From contig DMPD01000245.1 in NCBI GenBank assembly GCA_003456125.1, positions 1 through 11,760 of the forward strand: a stretch of DNA of 11,760 nucleotides, written 5' to 3'. The first letter of the stretch is position 1. Each line of letters opens with the position of its first letter. The stretch comes from Cyanobacteria bacterium UBA8156 (GTDB lineage: Bacteria > Cyanobacteriota > Cyanobacteriia > Pseudanabaenales > Pseudanabaenaceae). The notes beneath the pieces are model-generated. The model was not told the DNA's origin. It ran no database searches and saw only the letters and a program-made list of their open reading frames with translations. Shown here piece by piece: positions 5,963-11,760 of the stretch. The position numbers and the translations under genes were made by a program.

Positions 5963-8704
5963 TTAGGAGCGCCCGCGGTGGCGTCCTTGCCGCAGGACTT
6001 TTTCCCCTTCCAACCACAGCAGCAGGGCCCCGCTGAAACCAAAGCAAACCGCCAGCTCCTCGGGGGCCAGGGGAGCCGTGCCAAAGAACGTTTGGAGGGG
6101 CGGTACATACAACAGGATCAATTGCAAAACCGTGGTGAGGGCGACGGCCCCCAACAGGGCCGGGTTGCTCACGGGATTGACCCGAATCAGGAGTTTATCG
6201 GAGCGGGCGGCCAGGGCATGGCCCATCTGGGCCAGACAGAGGGTGGTAAACACCACCGTTGACCAATGTTGATGCCAGGTGCCGGTGGTTTGCCGGTAGG
6301 CCCAAACCATCAGGGCAACGGTCGCCAGCCCAAAAATCAAGCCGATCCGCACCATGTAGGCTCCCAGACCACTGGCAAAGATACTTTCCTGGGGGGGATA
6401 GGGTGGCCGCTCCATCACTTCGGGTTCACTGGGTTCGATCGCCAATGCCAGAGCCGGCAACCCATCGGTGACCAAGTTCATCCACAAAATTTGCAGGGGG
6501 GTGAGGGGCACAGTGGGCAACCCGCAAAACGGTGCCGCCGCTACGGTTAACACTTCCCCCAAGTTGCTGCCCAAAATGTATTTGATAAAACGCCGAATGT
6601 TGGTGTACACGGCGCGACCTTCTTCGGCGGCGGCCACGATGGTGGCAAAATTATCGTCCAGCAACACCATATCGCTGGCTTCTTTGGCTACGTCGGTGCC
6701 GGTGATGCCCATGGCAATGCCAATGTTGGCTTGTTTCAGGGCCGGCGCGTCGTTCACCCCGTCGCCGGTCATGGCCACAAATTCCCCCTGCTGCTGGAAA
6801 GCTCGCACAATGCGCAGTTTGTGTTCGGGGGAGACCCGCGCGTAGACATTAACCGTAGCTACAGCCTGGCGAAGGGCTTCATCGCTGAGGGTTTGCAATT
6901 CGGGGCCGGCGATCGCCCGATCGCCCCGGTGGCAGATGCCCAAATCGAGGGCAATGGCTTGGGCGGTGAGGGGATGGTCGCCGGTGATCATGACAGTCCG
7001 GATGCCCGCGCCGTAACACGTGGCGATCGCCCGAGCCACTTCAGGACGGGGCGCATCCCGCATCCCCGCCAACCCCAACCACACCAAATCGGTTTCGAGG
7101 ACGGTGAGGTCTGCCGGTGGTTCACCTACCTCTCTGTGGGCAAACCCCAGTACCCGAATGCCTTGGGCCGCCCATTCGTCGTTCACCCGCAGAATTTCTT
7201 GCCGTTGGTGGGCGGTGAGGGGTTCGATGGCGGTACCGCTCAAGCGAAACGCACACCGGGCCAGCACCCATTCGGGGGAACCCTTGGTGTGCAACACCCG
7301 GCGATCGCCACCGGCACACACCACACTCATGCGTTTGCGTTCGGAAGTGAAGCCGGCTTCGGCTTGGCGCGGAAACTTGGCGTGGAGCGCGGGAGGCTGC
7401 AAACCGGCCCGGGTCGCCAGGGTCAGCAAAGCCCCTTCCGTAGGGTCCCCCAAGACCTCCCAAGCACCGTTGTTTTGTTGCAATTGGGCATCGTTGCACA
7501 GCACCGCCGTCTGCAAGAGGGAGCAAAGCTCCGGCTCATCGGCGGGGTTGACGAGGGGCTGACCCGCCACCGTCAACCGCCCGGCCGGCCCGTAGCCTTC
7601 CCCCTCCACCGTGACCCGATGGCGGACGGTTTGCAACCCCTGCACCACCATTTTGTTTTGGGTGAGGGTGCCGGTCTTGTCGGAGCAAATGGTGGTCACC
7701 GAGCCCAGGGTTTCCACGGCAGGCAAATTGCGGATCAGGGCTTTGCGTTTCGCCATGCGCTGGGTGCCCAACGCCAAGGTGACGGTAATCACCGCCGGCA
7801 AGCCTTCGGGCACAACCGCTACCGCCATGCTCAAGGAGGTTTCCAACAACGCCAGAAAGTCGCCCCCCTGTGCCAACCCGATGGCCACCACCAAACCCAC
7901 CAGGCTCAGGGAACCCCACACCAAAACCCGGCTGAGTTGCCCCATGCGCTGCTGGAGGGGCGTGGGCGGGTCTTCCACCTCTTGAAGGTTGGTGGCAATT
8001 TTGCCCAGCTCGGTGGCCATGCCCGTGGCCACCACCACAAATTTGCCCCGCCCCTGCAACACCTCCGTGCCCTGAAACACCATATTCCGGCGATCGCCCA
8101 GGGGTTCGGTGGGGGGCAACACCAGGGTGCTGGTTTTGATCACGCTCTGGGCTTCCCCCGTCAGGGCCCCTTCCCGCACCGAGAGTTGTTGGGACTCCAG
8201 TACCCGCCCATCGGCGGCAATGTAGTCGCCGGCTTCCAGCGCCACCAGATCCCCCGGCACCAACGCCGCCGAGGGCACTTCCTGCAATTGCCCCTGCCGC
8301 CACACCCGGGCCGTCGGCACCGCCAGTTTTTTCAGGGCTGCCAATTCGGCTTCCGCTTTGCTCTCCTGCAAATACCCCAGCAGTCCGTTCAAAACCACAA
8401 TGCTGAAAATGGCGATCGCATCTTTGGGGAACTCCCGCTTAATCAGGTCAATCGCCGCGGAGACCAAGGCCACCCCAATCAGCATCAACAACATAGTGTT
8501 GGTGAACTGATCCAACAAAATCCCCCAGCGGGAACGAGCGCTCTTGGTCTGCAATACATTGTCCCCCCATTGCTGCCGGCGTTGGGCGATCGCTTCGGCC
8601 GCCAGACCGCGATGGCCATCGGTGCCCAACCGTTGCAAAACCTCAGCCACAGACAAGCTGTGGGGGGGAGAGTTTCGCCAAAGCTCTACCGCAGGAAGAG
8701 ACAT
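5963..8704 (-). CDS. P-type cation-transporting ATPase, type IIA (PacL/Ca2+-ATPase-like)
   Basis: The 913-residue protein is complete and full length for type II P-ATPases, integral to a membrane and pumping cations at the cost of ATP. Domain order: N-terminal cation-ATPase region (1-60), M1-M2, actuator domain with TGEA at 182-185, M4 with VVPEGLP (Glu300), phosphorylation loop [11 protein letters not shown] (Asp342), nucleotide-binding domain with KGSPE (Lys475), MITGDHP at 572-578, [10 protein letters not shown] at 645-654, then six C-terminal membrane segments. Residues matching SERCA calcium ligands are present in M5 (NLGEV, Asn714 and Glu717) and M6 (NLVTDG, Asn743, Thr746, Asp747). The M8 position equivalent to SERCA Glu908 appears to be Gln826 (LAQMGHAL). 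Calcium is the likeliest ion, but other cations are possible. ATG 8704 (MSLPAVELW) is preferred over an in-frame TTG at 8716. It diverges from murA by 20 bp and converges on the aminotransferase. Confidence 0.93.
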   Translation of the reverse strand: MSLPAVELWRNSPPHSLSVAEVLQRLGTDGHRGLAAEAIAQRRQQWGDNVLQTKSARSRWGILLDQFTNTMLLMLIGVALVSAAIDLIKREFPKDAIAIFSIVVLNGLLGYLQESKAEAELAALKKLAVPTARVWRQGQLQEVPSAALVPGDLVALEAGDYIAADGRVLESQQLSVREGALTGEAQSVIKTSTLVLPPTEPLGDRRNMVFQGTEVLQGRGKFVVVATGMATELGKIATNLQEVEDPPTPLQQRMGQLSRVLVWGSLSLVGLVVAIGLAQGGDFLALLETSLSMAVAVVPEGLPAVITVTLALGTQRMAKRKALIRNLPAVETLGSVTTICSDKTGTLTQNKMVVQGLQTVRHRVTVEGEGYGPAGRLTVAGQPLVNPADEPELCSLLQTAVLCNDAQLQQNNGAWEVLGDPTEGALLTLATRAGLQPPALHAKFPRQAEAGFTSERKRMSVVCAGGDRRVLHTKGSPEWVLARCAFRLSGTAIEPLTAHQRQEILRVNDEWAAQGIRVLGFAHREVGEPPADLTVLETDLVWLGLAGMRDAPRPEVARAIATCYGAGIRTVMITGDHPLTAQAIALDLGICHRGDRAIAGPELQTLSDEALRQAVATVNVYARVSPEHKLRIVRAFQQQGEFVAMTGDGVNDAPALKQANIGIAMGITGTDVAKEASDMVLLDDNFATIVAAAEEGRAVYTNIRRFIKYILGSNLGEVLTVAAAPFCGLPTVPLTPLQILWMNLVTDGLPALALAIEPSEPEVMERPPYPPQESIFASGLGAYMVRIGLIFGLATVALMVWAYRQTTGTWHQHWSTVVFTTLCLAQMGHALAARSDKLLIRVNPVSNPALLGAVALTTVLQLILLYVPPLQTFFGTAPLAPEELAVCFGFSGALLLWLEGEKVLRQGRHRGRS

Positions 8705-8721
8705 AGAGGTTGACAACGCCG

Positions 8722-8750
8722 GTTATGATGATCCCTATTCTCGCTGCAAA
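8722..8750 (-). promoter_or_regulatory. Weak candidate promoter for the ATPase gene inside the murA 5' end
   Basis: On the minus strand, TTTGCA (8750-8745) and CATAAC (8727-8722) are 17 nt apart, each matching the consensus at four of six positions. The start would fall about 10-15 nt before the ATPase ATG. The pair overlaps the proposed murA start codon at 8725, so if it is real the two genes' starts share DNA. Confidence 0.25.
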
Positions 8751-10086
8751 TGCCGCCGTGCCACATTCTTCGGAAAAGTTCAGCCCTACGGCTGCCGTCG
8801 GTTCCCGCCCGCCCATCCCCACCGGCACCCTCTACATCCAAGGACAGGCGCAGTTGGCGGGAACGGTGCCCATTTCCGGGGCCAAAAACTCGGCTTTGGC
8901 GATTTTGGCAGGGACTTTGCTCACGGCGGAGCCCTGCCGCATTCGCAACTTACCCCGATTGGTGGATGTGCAGCGCATGGTGGCCATTTTGGAAGCGATG
9001 GGGGTGCAAGCCACAGCCGAGCCGGATGGCGTGACGGTGCATTCCGCCGATTTGCAGGGGGGCAGCGCTCCCTACGATCTGGTGAGCCAGATGCGGGCCA
9101 GCTTTTTTGTAATTGGGCCGGTGTTGGCCCGCCTGGGCTATGCCCAAATTCCGTTGCCGGGGGGCTGTGCCATTGGGGCCCGACCGGTGGACTTGCACGT
9201 GAAAGGATTGCAGGCCCTGGGGGCCGACGTGGCGATCGCCGGGGGCATTGTCGAAGCGCGGTGTCGGCGGCGCGATGGGCGGTTGCAGGGCGCCTCGATC
9301 TATTTGGATTACCCCAGCGTCGGGGCTACCGAAACCCTGATGATGGCAGCAACCCTGGCGGAAGGGGAAACCACGATCGAAAATGCCGCCCAGGAACCGG
9401 AGATCCTCGATTTGGCGGGGCTGTGTCGGGCGATGGGAGCGCAGATTACCGGCGATGGCACCAAAACCCTGCGGATTCAAGGGGTGCCCACCCTCCACGG
9501 CACGGATTACGAGATTTTGCCCGATCGCGTCGAAGCCGGCACGTTCATGGCCGCAGCGGCCCTGTGCCGTTCGGTGCTGACATTGACCCCCGTCGTGCCC
9601 CAGCATTTGGGGGCCCCCATCGCCAAGTTGCAGGAAATTGGGGCGCTCGTAGACATTTTGGACGATCGCACGCTGCGGGTAGATGGCCGGGGGGCCGGTC
9701 GCCCCACCGACATTGAAACCCTTCCCTATCCCGGGTTTCCTACGGATATGCAAGCCCAGTTTATGGCGTTGCTCACCCTCAGCGAAGGCAACAGCACCAT
9801 CCAGGAAACGGTGTTTGAGAACCGCATGCAACACGTAGCAGAACTCTGTCGGATGGGGGCCCACATTCGGGTCAAAGGCAGTGTGGCGGTGGTGACGGGG
9901 GTGCCGGCCCTATCGGGGGCCCCGGTGACGGCCACCGATTTGCGCGCTTCGGCGGCGTTGGTCATTGCTGGCTTGGCGGCCCACGGCGAAACCCAGATGC
10001 AGGGGTTGCACCACCTCGATCGCGGCTACGATCGCCTGGAAGAAAAACTGCGGGCGGTGGGGGCCCACCTCGAGCGGCGGCCGTGA
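8725..10086 (+). CDS. murA: UDP-N-acetylglucosamine 1-carboxyvinyltransferase
   Basis: MurA transfers enolpyruvate from PEP to UDP-GlcNAc, the first committed step of peptidoglycan synthesis, in the cytoplasm. The 453-residue product has the hallmarks: [14 protein letters not shown] with the conserved Lys-Asn pair at 54-55, [22 protein letters not shown], and [18 protein letters not shown] with the PEP-binding Cys148 (fosfomycin target). Further on are [39 protein letters not shown] and [12 protein letters not shown]. The start is uncertain: conserved sequence begins near residue 35 (TLYIQG), and TTG 8710, ATG 8725, ATG 8728 and GTG 8758 are all in frame. None has a convincing Shine-Dalgarno at normal spacing. 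ATG 8725 leaves only 20 bp to the divergent ATPase ATG. The TGA stop overlaps the folK GTG. Confidence 0.96.
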   Translation: MMIPILAANAAVPHSSEKFSPTAAVGSRPPIPTGTLYIQGQAQLAGTVPISGAKNSALAILAGTLLTAEPCRIRNLPRLVDVQRMVAILEAMGVQATAEPDGVTVHSADLQGGSAPYDLVSQMRASFFVIGPVLARLGYAQIPLPGGCAIGARPVDLHVKGLQALGADVAIAGGIVEARCRRRDGRLQGASIYLDYPSVGATETLMMAATLAEGETTIENAAQEPEILDLAGLCRAMGAQITGDGTKTLRIQGVPTLHGTDYEILPDRVEAGTFMAAAALCRSVLTLTPVVPQHLGAPIAKLQEIGALVDILDDRTLRVDGRGAGRPTDIETLPYPGFPTDMQAQFMALLTLSEGNSTIQETVFENRMQHVAELCRMGAHIRVKGSVAVVTGVPALSGAPVTATDLRASAALVIAGLAAHGETQMQGLHHLDRGYDRLEEKLRAVGAHLERRP

Positions 10087-10622
10087 TTTCCTGCGCCATT
10101 GCCCTCGGCAGCAACCTGGGCGATCGCCAAGCCAACCTCCATGCCGCGTTGGCCCTGTTGGCAGCCCATCCCCACATCATCCTGAAGGCCGTGTCTCCCT
10201 GGTACCAAACCCGGGCGATCGCCCCCGATGGTCGGGTGGCTCCCCAACCTGACTTCTGGAACGGCTGCGCCCTCCTGGAAACCGACCTACCCCCGTTGGG
10301 ATTGCTGCACGTGTTGTTGGGAATTGAGCAGCAATTGGGGCGGGAACGCCACGCCAAATGGGCTCCCCGCACCCTCGATCTGGATTTGCTGCTCTACGGC
10401 GATCGCCAAGTTCAGGGGCCAGAACTGGTAGTGCCCCATCCGCTGCTCCATCGGCGCGCCTTTGTCTTGCGGCCACTGTGCGACATTGCTCCCGATTGGG
10501 TGCACCCCATTTTGCAGCAGACCGTTTGGGAACTGGCCCAATCTCCCACCGATGCTGATGTCACCCAACCCTTGCGGTTGCCCCAGACAGCGGCCATCCG
10601 ACCATCCAGGAAAACCCAATAA
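10083..10622 (+). CDS. folK: 2-amino-4-hydroxy-6-hydroxymethyldihydropteridine pyrophosphokinase
   Basis: FolK (HPPK) transfers pyrophosphate from ATP to 6-hydroxymethyl-7,8-dihydropterin in folate synthesis. The 179-residue protein begins [18 protein letters not shown], the typical N-terminal block, followed by [10 protein letters not shown] and [12 protein letters not shown]. It carries the HPPK signature [16 protein letters not shown] at 92-107, where Asp99 and Asp101 are the expected magnesium ligands, and [15 protein letters not shown] near 118-132. The GTG start at 10083 forms a GTGA overlap with the murA stop, indicating coupled translation of the murA-folK pair. The last 30 or so residues (from [11 protein letters not shown]) are a divergent tail. 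The gene ends where base composition drops sharply. Confidence 0.95.
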   Translation: MISCAIALGSNLGDRQANLHAALALLAAHPHIILKAVSPWYQTRAIAPDGRVAPQPDFWNGCALLETDLPPLGLLHVLLGIEQQLGRERHAKWAPRTLDLDLLLYGDRQVQGPELVVPHPLLHRRAFVLRPLCDIAPDWVHPILQQTVWELAQSPTDADVTQPLRLPQTAAIRPSRKTQ

Positions 10623-10703
10623 AAAATCAGAAATGTGTGGACTACCGTAACTTCGGGCAAAATGCTGAAATCGGTCAGGTTTACAGCAATGTCCGTCTAA
10701 TTT

Positions 10704-10729
10704 GCCGCTGTACCGAGCAGTATAACGGC
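10704..10729. other. Hairpin between folK and the accessory gene pair
   Basis: GCCGCTGTAC (10704-10713) and GTATAACGGC (10720-10729) pair at nine of ten positions, including one G-U, around a CGAGCA loop. No T-run follows on either strand, so it is not a classical intrinsic terminator; it may still mark a transcript end or bind a protein. The rest of the 177-bp gap 10623-10799 shows no gene. An 8-bp inverted match CCGTCTAA (10693-10700) / TTAGACGG (10800-10807) is near chance level. Confidence 0.4.
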
Positions 10730-10799
10730 TGAAATCACCCGCCACCAAAAGTTTTGGGCAATGAATAAAGTGTAGCACTAGGTCAGGTGCAGTGATTTG

Positions 10800-11093
10800 T
10801 TAGACGGGCTTATATTGATAACTAAGTTCGAGTGCGTTACAAAAACTATTGAGACGATTCAGTAACGCATTGTAGTAGGGGTAAGCATCGTCTTGTTCAT
10901 CTTGGAGGCGGGCATACAAGGTTAGCTCTGGCTCTGACTCTAAGTGATCTTTTGGAACATTTAAACCGGCTTTGGTTAAGCGTGTTGCGGCGATCGCAAC
11001 CAGCAATGCCCCGATTGTACTGGACTCACCCCTATGAAGATCGCTCAGTCCAGGCAAAATGATCTCAGCTCCTGGCAACTCATTGAGATTCAT
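10800..11093 (-). CDS. Hypothetical protein, 97 residues, second gene of the nucleotidyltransferase pair
   Basis: I do not recognise a named family. The protein is small, soluble and acidic, with MNLNELPGAEIILPGLSDL at the start and a predicted helical stretch STIGALLVAIAATRLTKAGL at 25-44, then an acidic mid-region (ESEPELTLYARLQDEQDDAY) and a helical C-terminus (NALLNRLNSFCNALELSY). There is no membrane segment, signal peptide or metal motif. The start is well supported: AGGAGG sits seven bases before the ATG, within the 17-bp gap after the nucleotidyltransferase stop, so the two are co-transcribed and the second is efficiently initiated. Small partners in this position often neutralise or complement the nucleotidyltransferase, but that role is inference here. 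Base composition is AT-rich relative to murA and folK. Confidence 0.75.
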   Translation of the reverse strand: MNLNELPGAEIILPGLSDLHRGESSTIGALLVAIAATRLTKAGLNVPKDHLESEPELTLYARLQDEQDDAYPYYNALLNRLNSFCNALELSYQYKPV

Positions 11094-11110
11094 GATTGTT
11101 CCTCCTCTGG

Positions 11111-11641
11111 TTAATCTTCAAAACGTTCCATAAAGTTCTCGATTCTACTTCTGAGTATATCAGGGTTAAGAGAGGGGAATCGGATTAGTTCAGGTACAAT
11201 CGCCTCAAAGCAATCCCGTAGCTCACTCAAAGAGAATAATTTCTGTTTGTACATAGCTTCAACATCTTTAAGGTCGCGATCAAATCCCCTAGATAGTTTA
11301 GAAAGAGCTTGGGCTGTAAAATCATAGTGATAGAACGAGATTTGACCTCGTTTACCAATGAATACGCTTCTATTACGCCATCCTGGAACAGGGGGTAAGA
11401 AATCCTGTGGAGATGCTAGTTCGATATTGATGTTCAACTCTTGTTTAAGTTTGGCGATCGCTTGAAAAATTCCTGATGGTTCTGGATCTAGACGAATGTC
11501 AATATCCACAGTAGAATTGCGCCAACCAATGAGTAAAGCACTAGCGCCACCTGTAAAGTAGATACAGCCTGAACTGCGAGCTTCTTTACCTAATGCTTCC
11601 ATTAGTTCCTCGATTTTCCGAGAATCGACATTTGAGCGCAT
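11111..11641 (-). CDS. Nucleotidyltransferase-fold protein (AbiEii/DUF6036-like)
   Basis: The 176-residue protein has the minimal nucleotidyltransferase signature: TGGASALLIGW at 30-40 followed by Asp46 and Asp48 in STVDIDIRLDP (the hG[G/S]...Dh[D/E]h pattern). Further on are ISFYHYDFTAQALSKLSRGFDRDLKDVEAM at about 101-130, the (A/S)KL.RG...DL.DV segment seen in AbiEii-like and DUF6036-type enzymes. Members of this broad group include the toxins of type IV toxin-antitoxin pairs and abortive-infection genes, which transfer nucleotides to tRNA or protein; the target here is not evident. It is first in a two-gene minus-strand unit with the 97-residue protein 17 bp downstream. The ATG lies inside a tandem 14-bp repeat and has no clear Shine-Dalgarno. 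The surrounding segment is roughly 40% GC against about 60% for its neighbours, which suggests acquisition. Confidence 0.82.
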   Translation of the reverse strand: MRSNVDSRKIEELMEALGKEARSSGCIYFTGGASALLIGWRNSTVDIDIRLDPEPSGIFQAIAKLKQELNINIELASPQDFLPPVPGWRNRSVFIGKRGQISFYHYDFTAQALSKLSRGFDRDLKDVEAMYKQKLFSLSELRDCFEAIVPELIRFPSLNPDILRSRIENFMERFED

Positions 11642-11662
11642 AATTTGAAGCGCATAATTTGA
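11635..11662. repeat. Two tandem 14-bp repeats overlapping the nucleotidyltransferase start codon
   Basis: AGCGCATAATTTGA occurs twice head to tail, at 11635-11648 and 11649-11662. On the minus strand each copy contains an ATG; only the one at 11641-11639 is in the gene's frame, the other being 14 nt upstream and out of frame. A tandem perfect repeat at a start codon is a plausible operator for autoregulation, or simply a recent duplication. Confidence 0.75.
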
Positions 11663-11760
11663 CAGGAATGTGGCTAAACATCTCTGATTTAGCAGGTTTC
11701 ACTGGGAGCAACTTGCCACTTTAAAAACGTTGCGTTTCCCAACACAACAATACCCCAGTG
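11642..11760. other. AT-rich upstream region of the nucleotidyltransferase pair, no gene recognised
   Basis: Apart from the second 14-bp repeat, no gene, RNA or clear promoter pair is seen. A plus-strand 18-codon frame at 11668-11724 exists but has no support. The promoter of the minus-strand pair is expected here, but no hexamer pair with good spacing stands out. Confidence 0.4.

Noticed and set aside
5124..6047. Minus-strand 307-codon frame with 14-residue repeats (LERTGVHFLPTAV type)
   Set aside because: It runs through the 42-bp array only because 42 is divisible by three, starts inside the ATPase 3' end and ends antisense to the aminotransferase. Other frames across the array are open as well, so coding is not specifically supported.
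5813..6262. Plus-strand 149-codon frame through the array into the ATPase region
   Set aside because: Same accidental openness of the 42-bp repeat; it continues antisense to the ATPase C-terminus.
6731..8713. 660-codon plus-strand open frame antisense to the P-type ATPase
   Set aside because: It lies wholly opposite a gene with all catalytic motifs; the translation is rich in Gly, His, Gln and Pro with no domain, as expected for the complement of GC-rich coding DNA.
10693..10807. Inverted 8-bp match CCGTCTAA / TTAGACGG as possible mobile-element ends
   Set aside because: Similarity stops after 8 bp, with no target-site duplication or transposase; a match this short over about 100 bp is expected by chance.
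11668..11724. 18-codon plus-strand frame (MWLNISDLAGFTGSNLPL)
   Set aside because: Faintly reminiscent of the start of Mu-type transposases (an SVKELAGLPGLP-like start), but too short to support; no ribosome-binding site and no continuation.

Overview
The window looks like cyanobacterial chromosome. About 25 exact copies of the HIP1 octamer GCGATCGC are spread through it. The bulk is GC-rich (roughly 60%, judged by eye). It also carries genes of recognisable cyanobacterial type: an SLH-domain envelope protein, the aminotransferase long called 'soluble hydrogenase subunit' in cyanobacteria, and a PacL-like P-type ATPase. I cannot name the genus from the sequence alone.

Layout, left to right. 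(1) 1-1947, minus strand: an unbroken reading frame running off the left edge. It encodes the first 649 residues of a type III-B CRISPR Cas10/Cmr2 protein, so the left edge is the first gene of a Cmr locus whose remainder lies outside. (2) 2058-4417, plus strand: a tightly packed, translationally overlapping trio of a class I glutamine amidotransferase (broken by one extra G in a G8 run), an FkbM-type methyltransferase with an unrecognised N-terminal region, and a small secreted SLH protein. A -35/-10 pair with a 17-nt spacer sits so close to the amidotransferase ATG that the mRNA may be leaderless. (3) 4452-5603, plus: a class V PLP aminotransferase (alanine/serine-glyoxylate type). (4) 5604-5962: a non-coding convergent gap containing a long perfect palindromic repeat and a tandem array of six 42-bp units. 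Most units read on the minus strand as hairpin plus T-run, so the array resembles a battery of intrinsic terminators. (5) 5963-8704, minus: a complete 913-residue P-type cation ATPase of type IIA. (6) 8725-10622, plus: murA and folK, overlapping by GTGA, transcribed divergently from the ATPase with only 20 bp between the two ATGs. (7) 10623-11760: a clearly AT-richer accessory segment with a two-gene minus-strand unit, a small nucleotidyltransferase followed by an unrecognised 97-residue protein. It resembles a toxin-antitoxin or defence-type gene pair, and its start codon lies inside a tandem 14-bp repeat.

The housekeeping genes (peptidoglycan precursor synthesis, folate synthesis, glyoxylate metabolism, cation transport) sit between two accessory elements, the type III CRISPR locus on the left and the nucleotidyltransferase pair on the right. 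No tRNA, rRNA, CRISPR array, intact insertion sequence or riboswitch was recognised.
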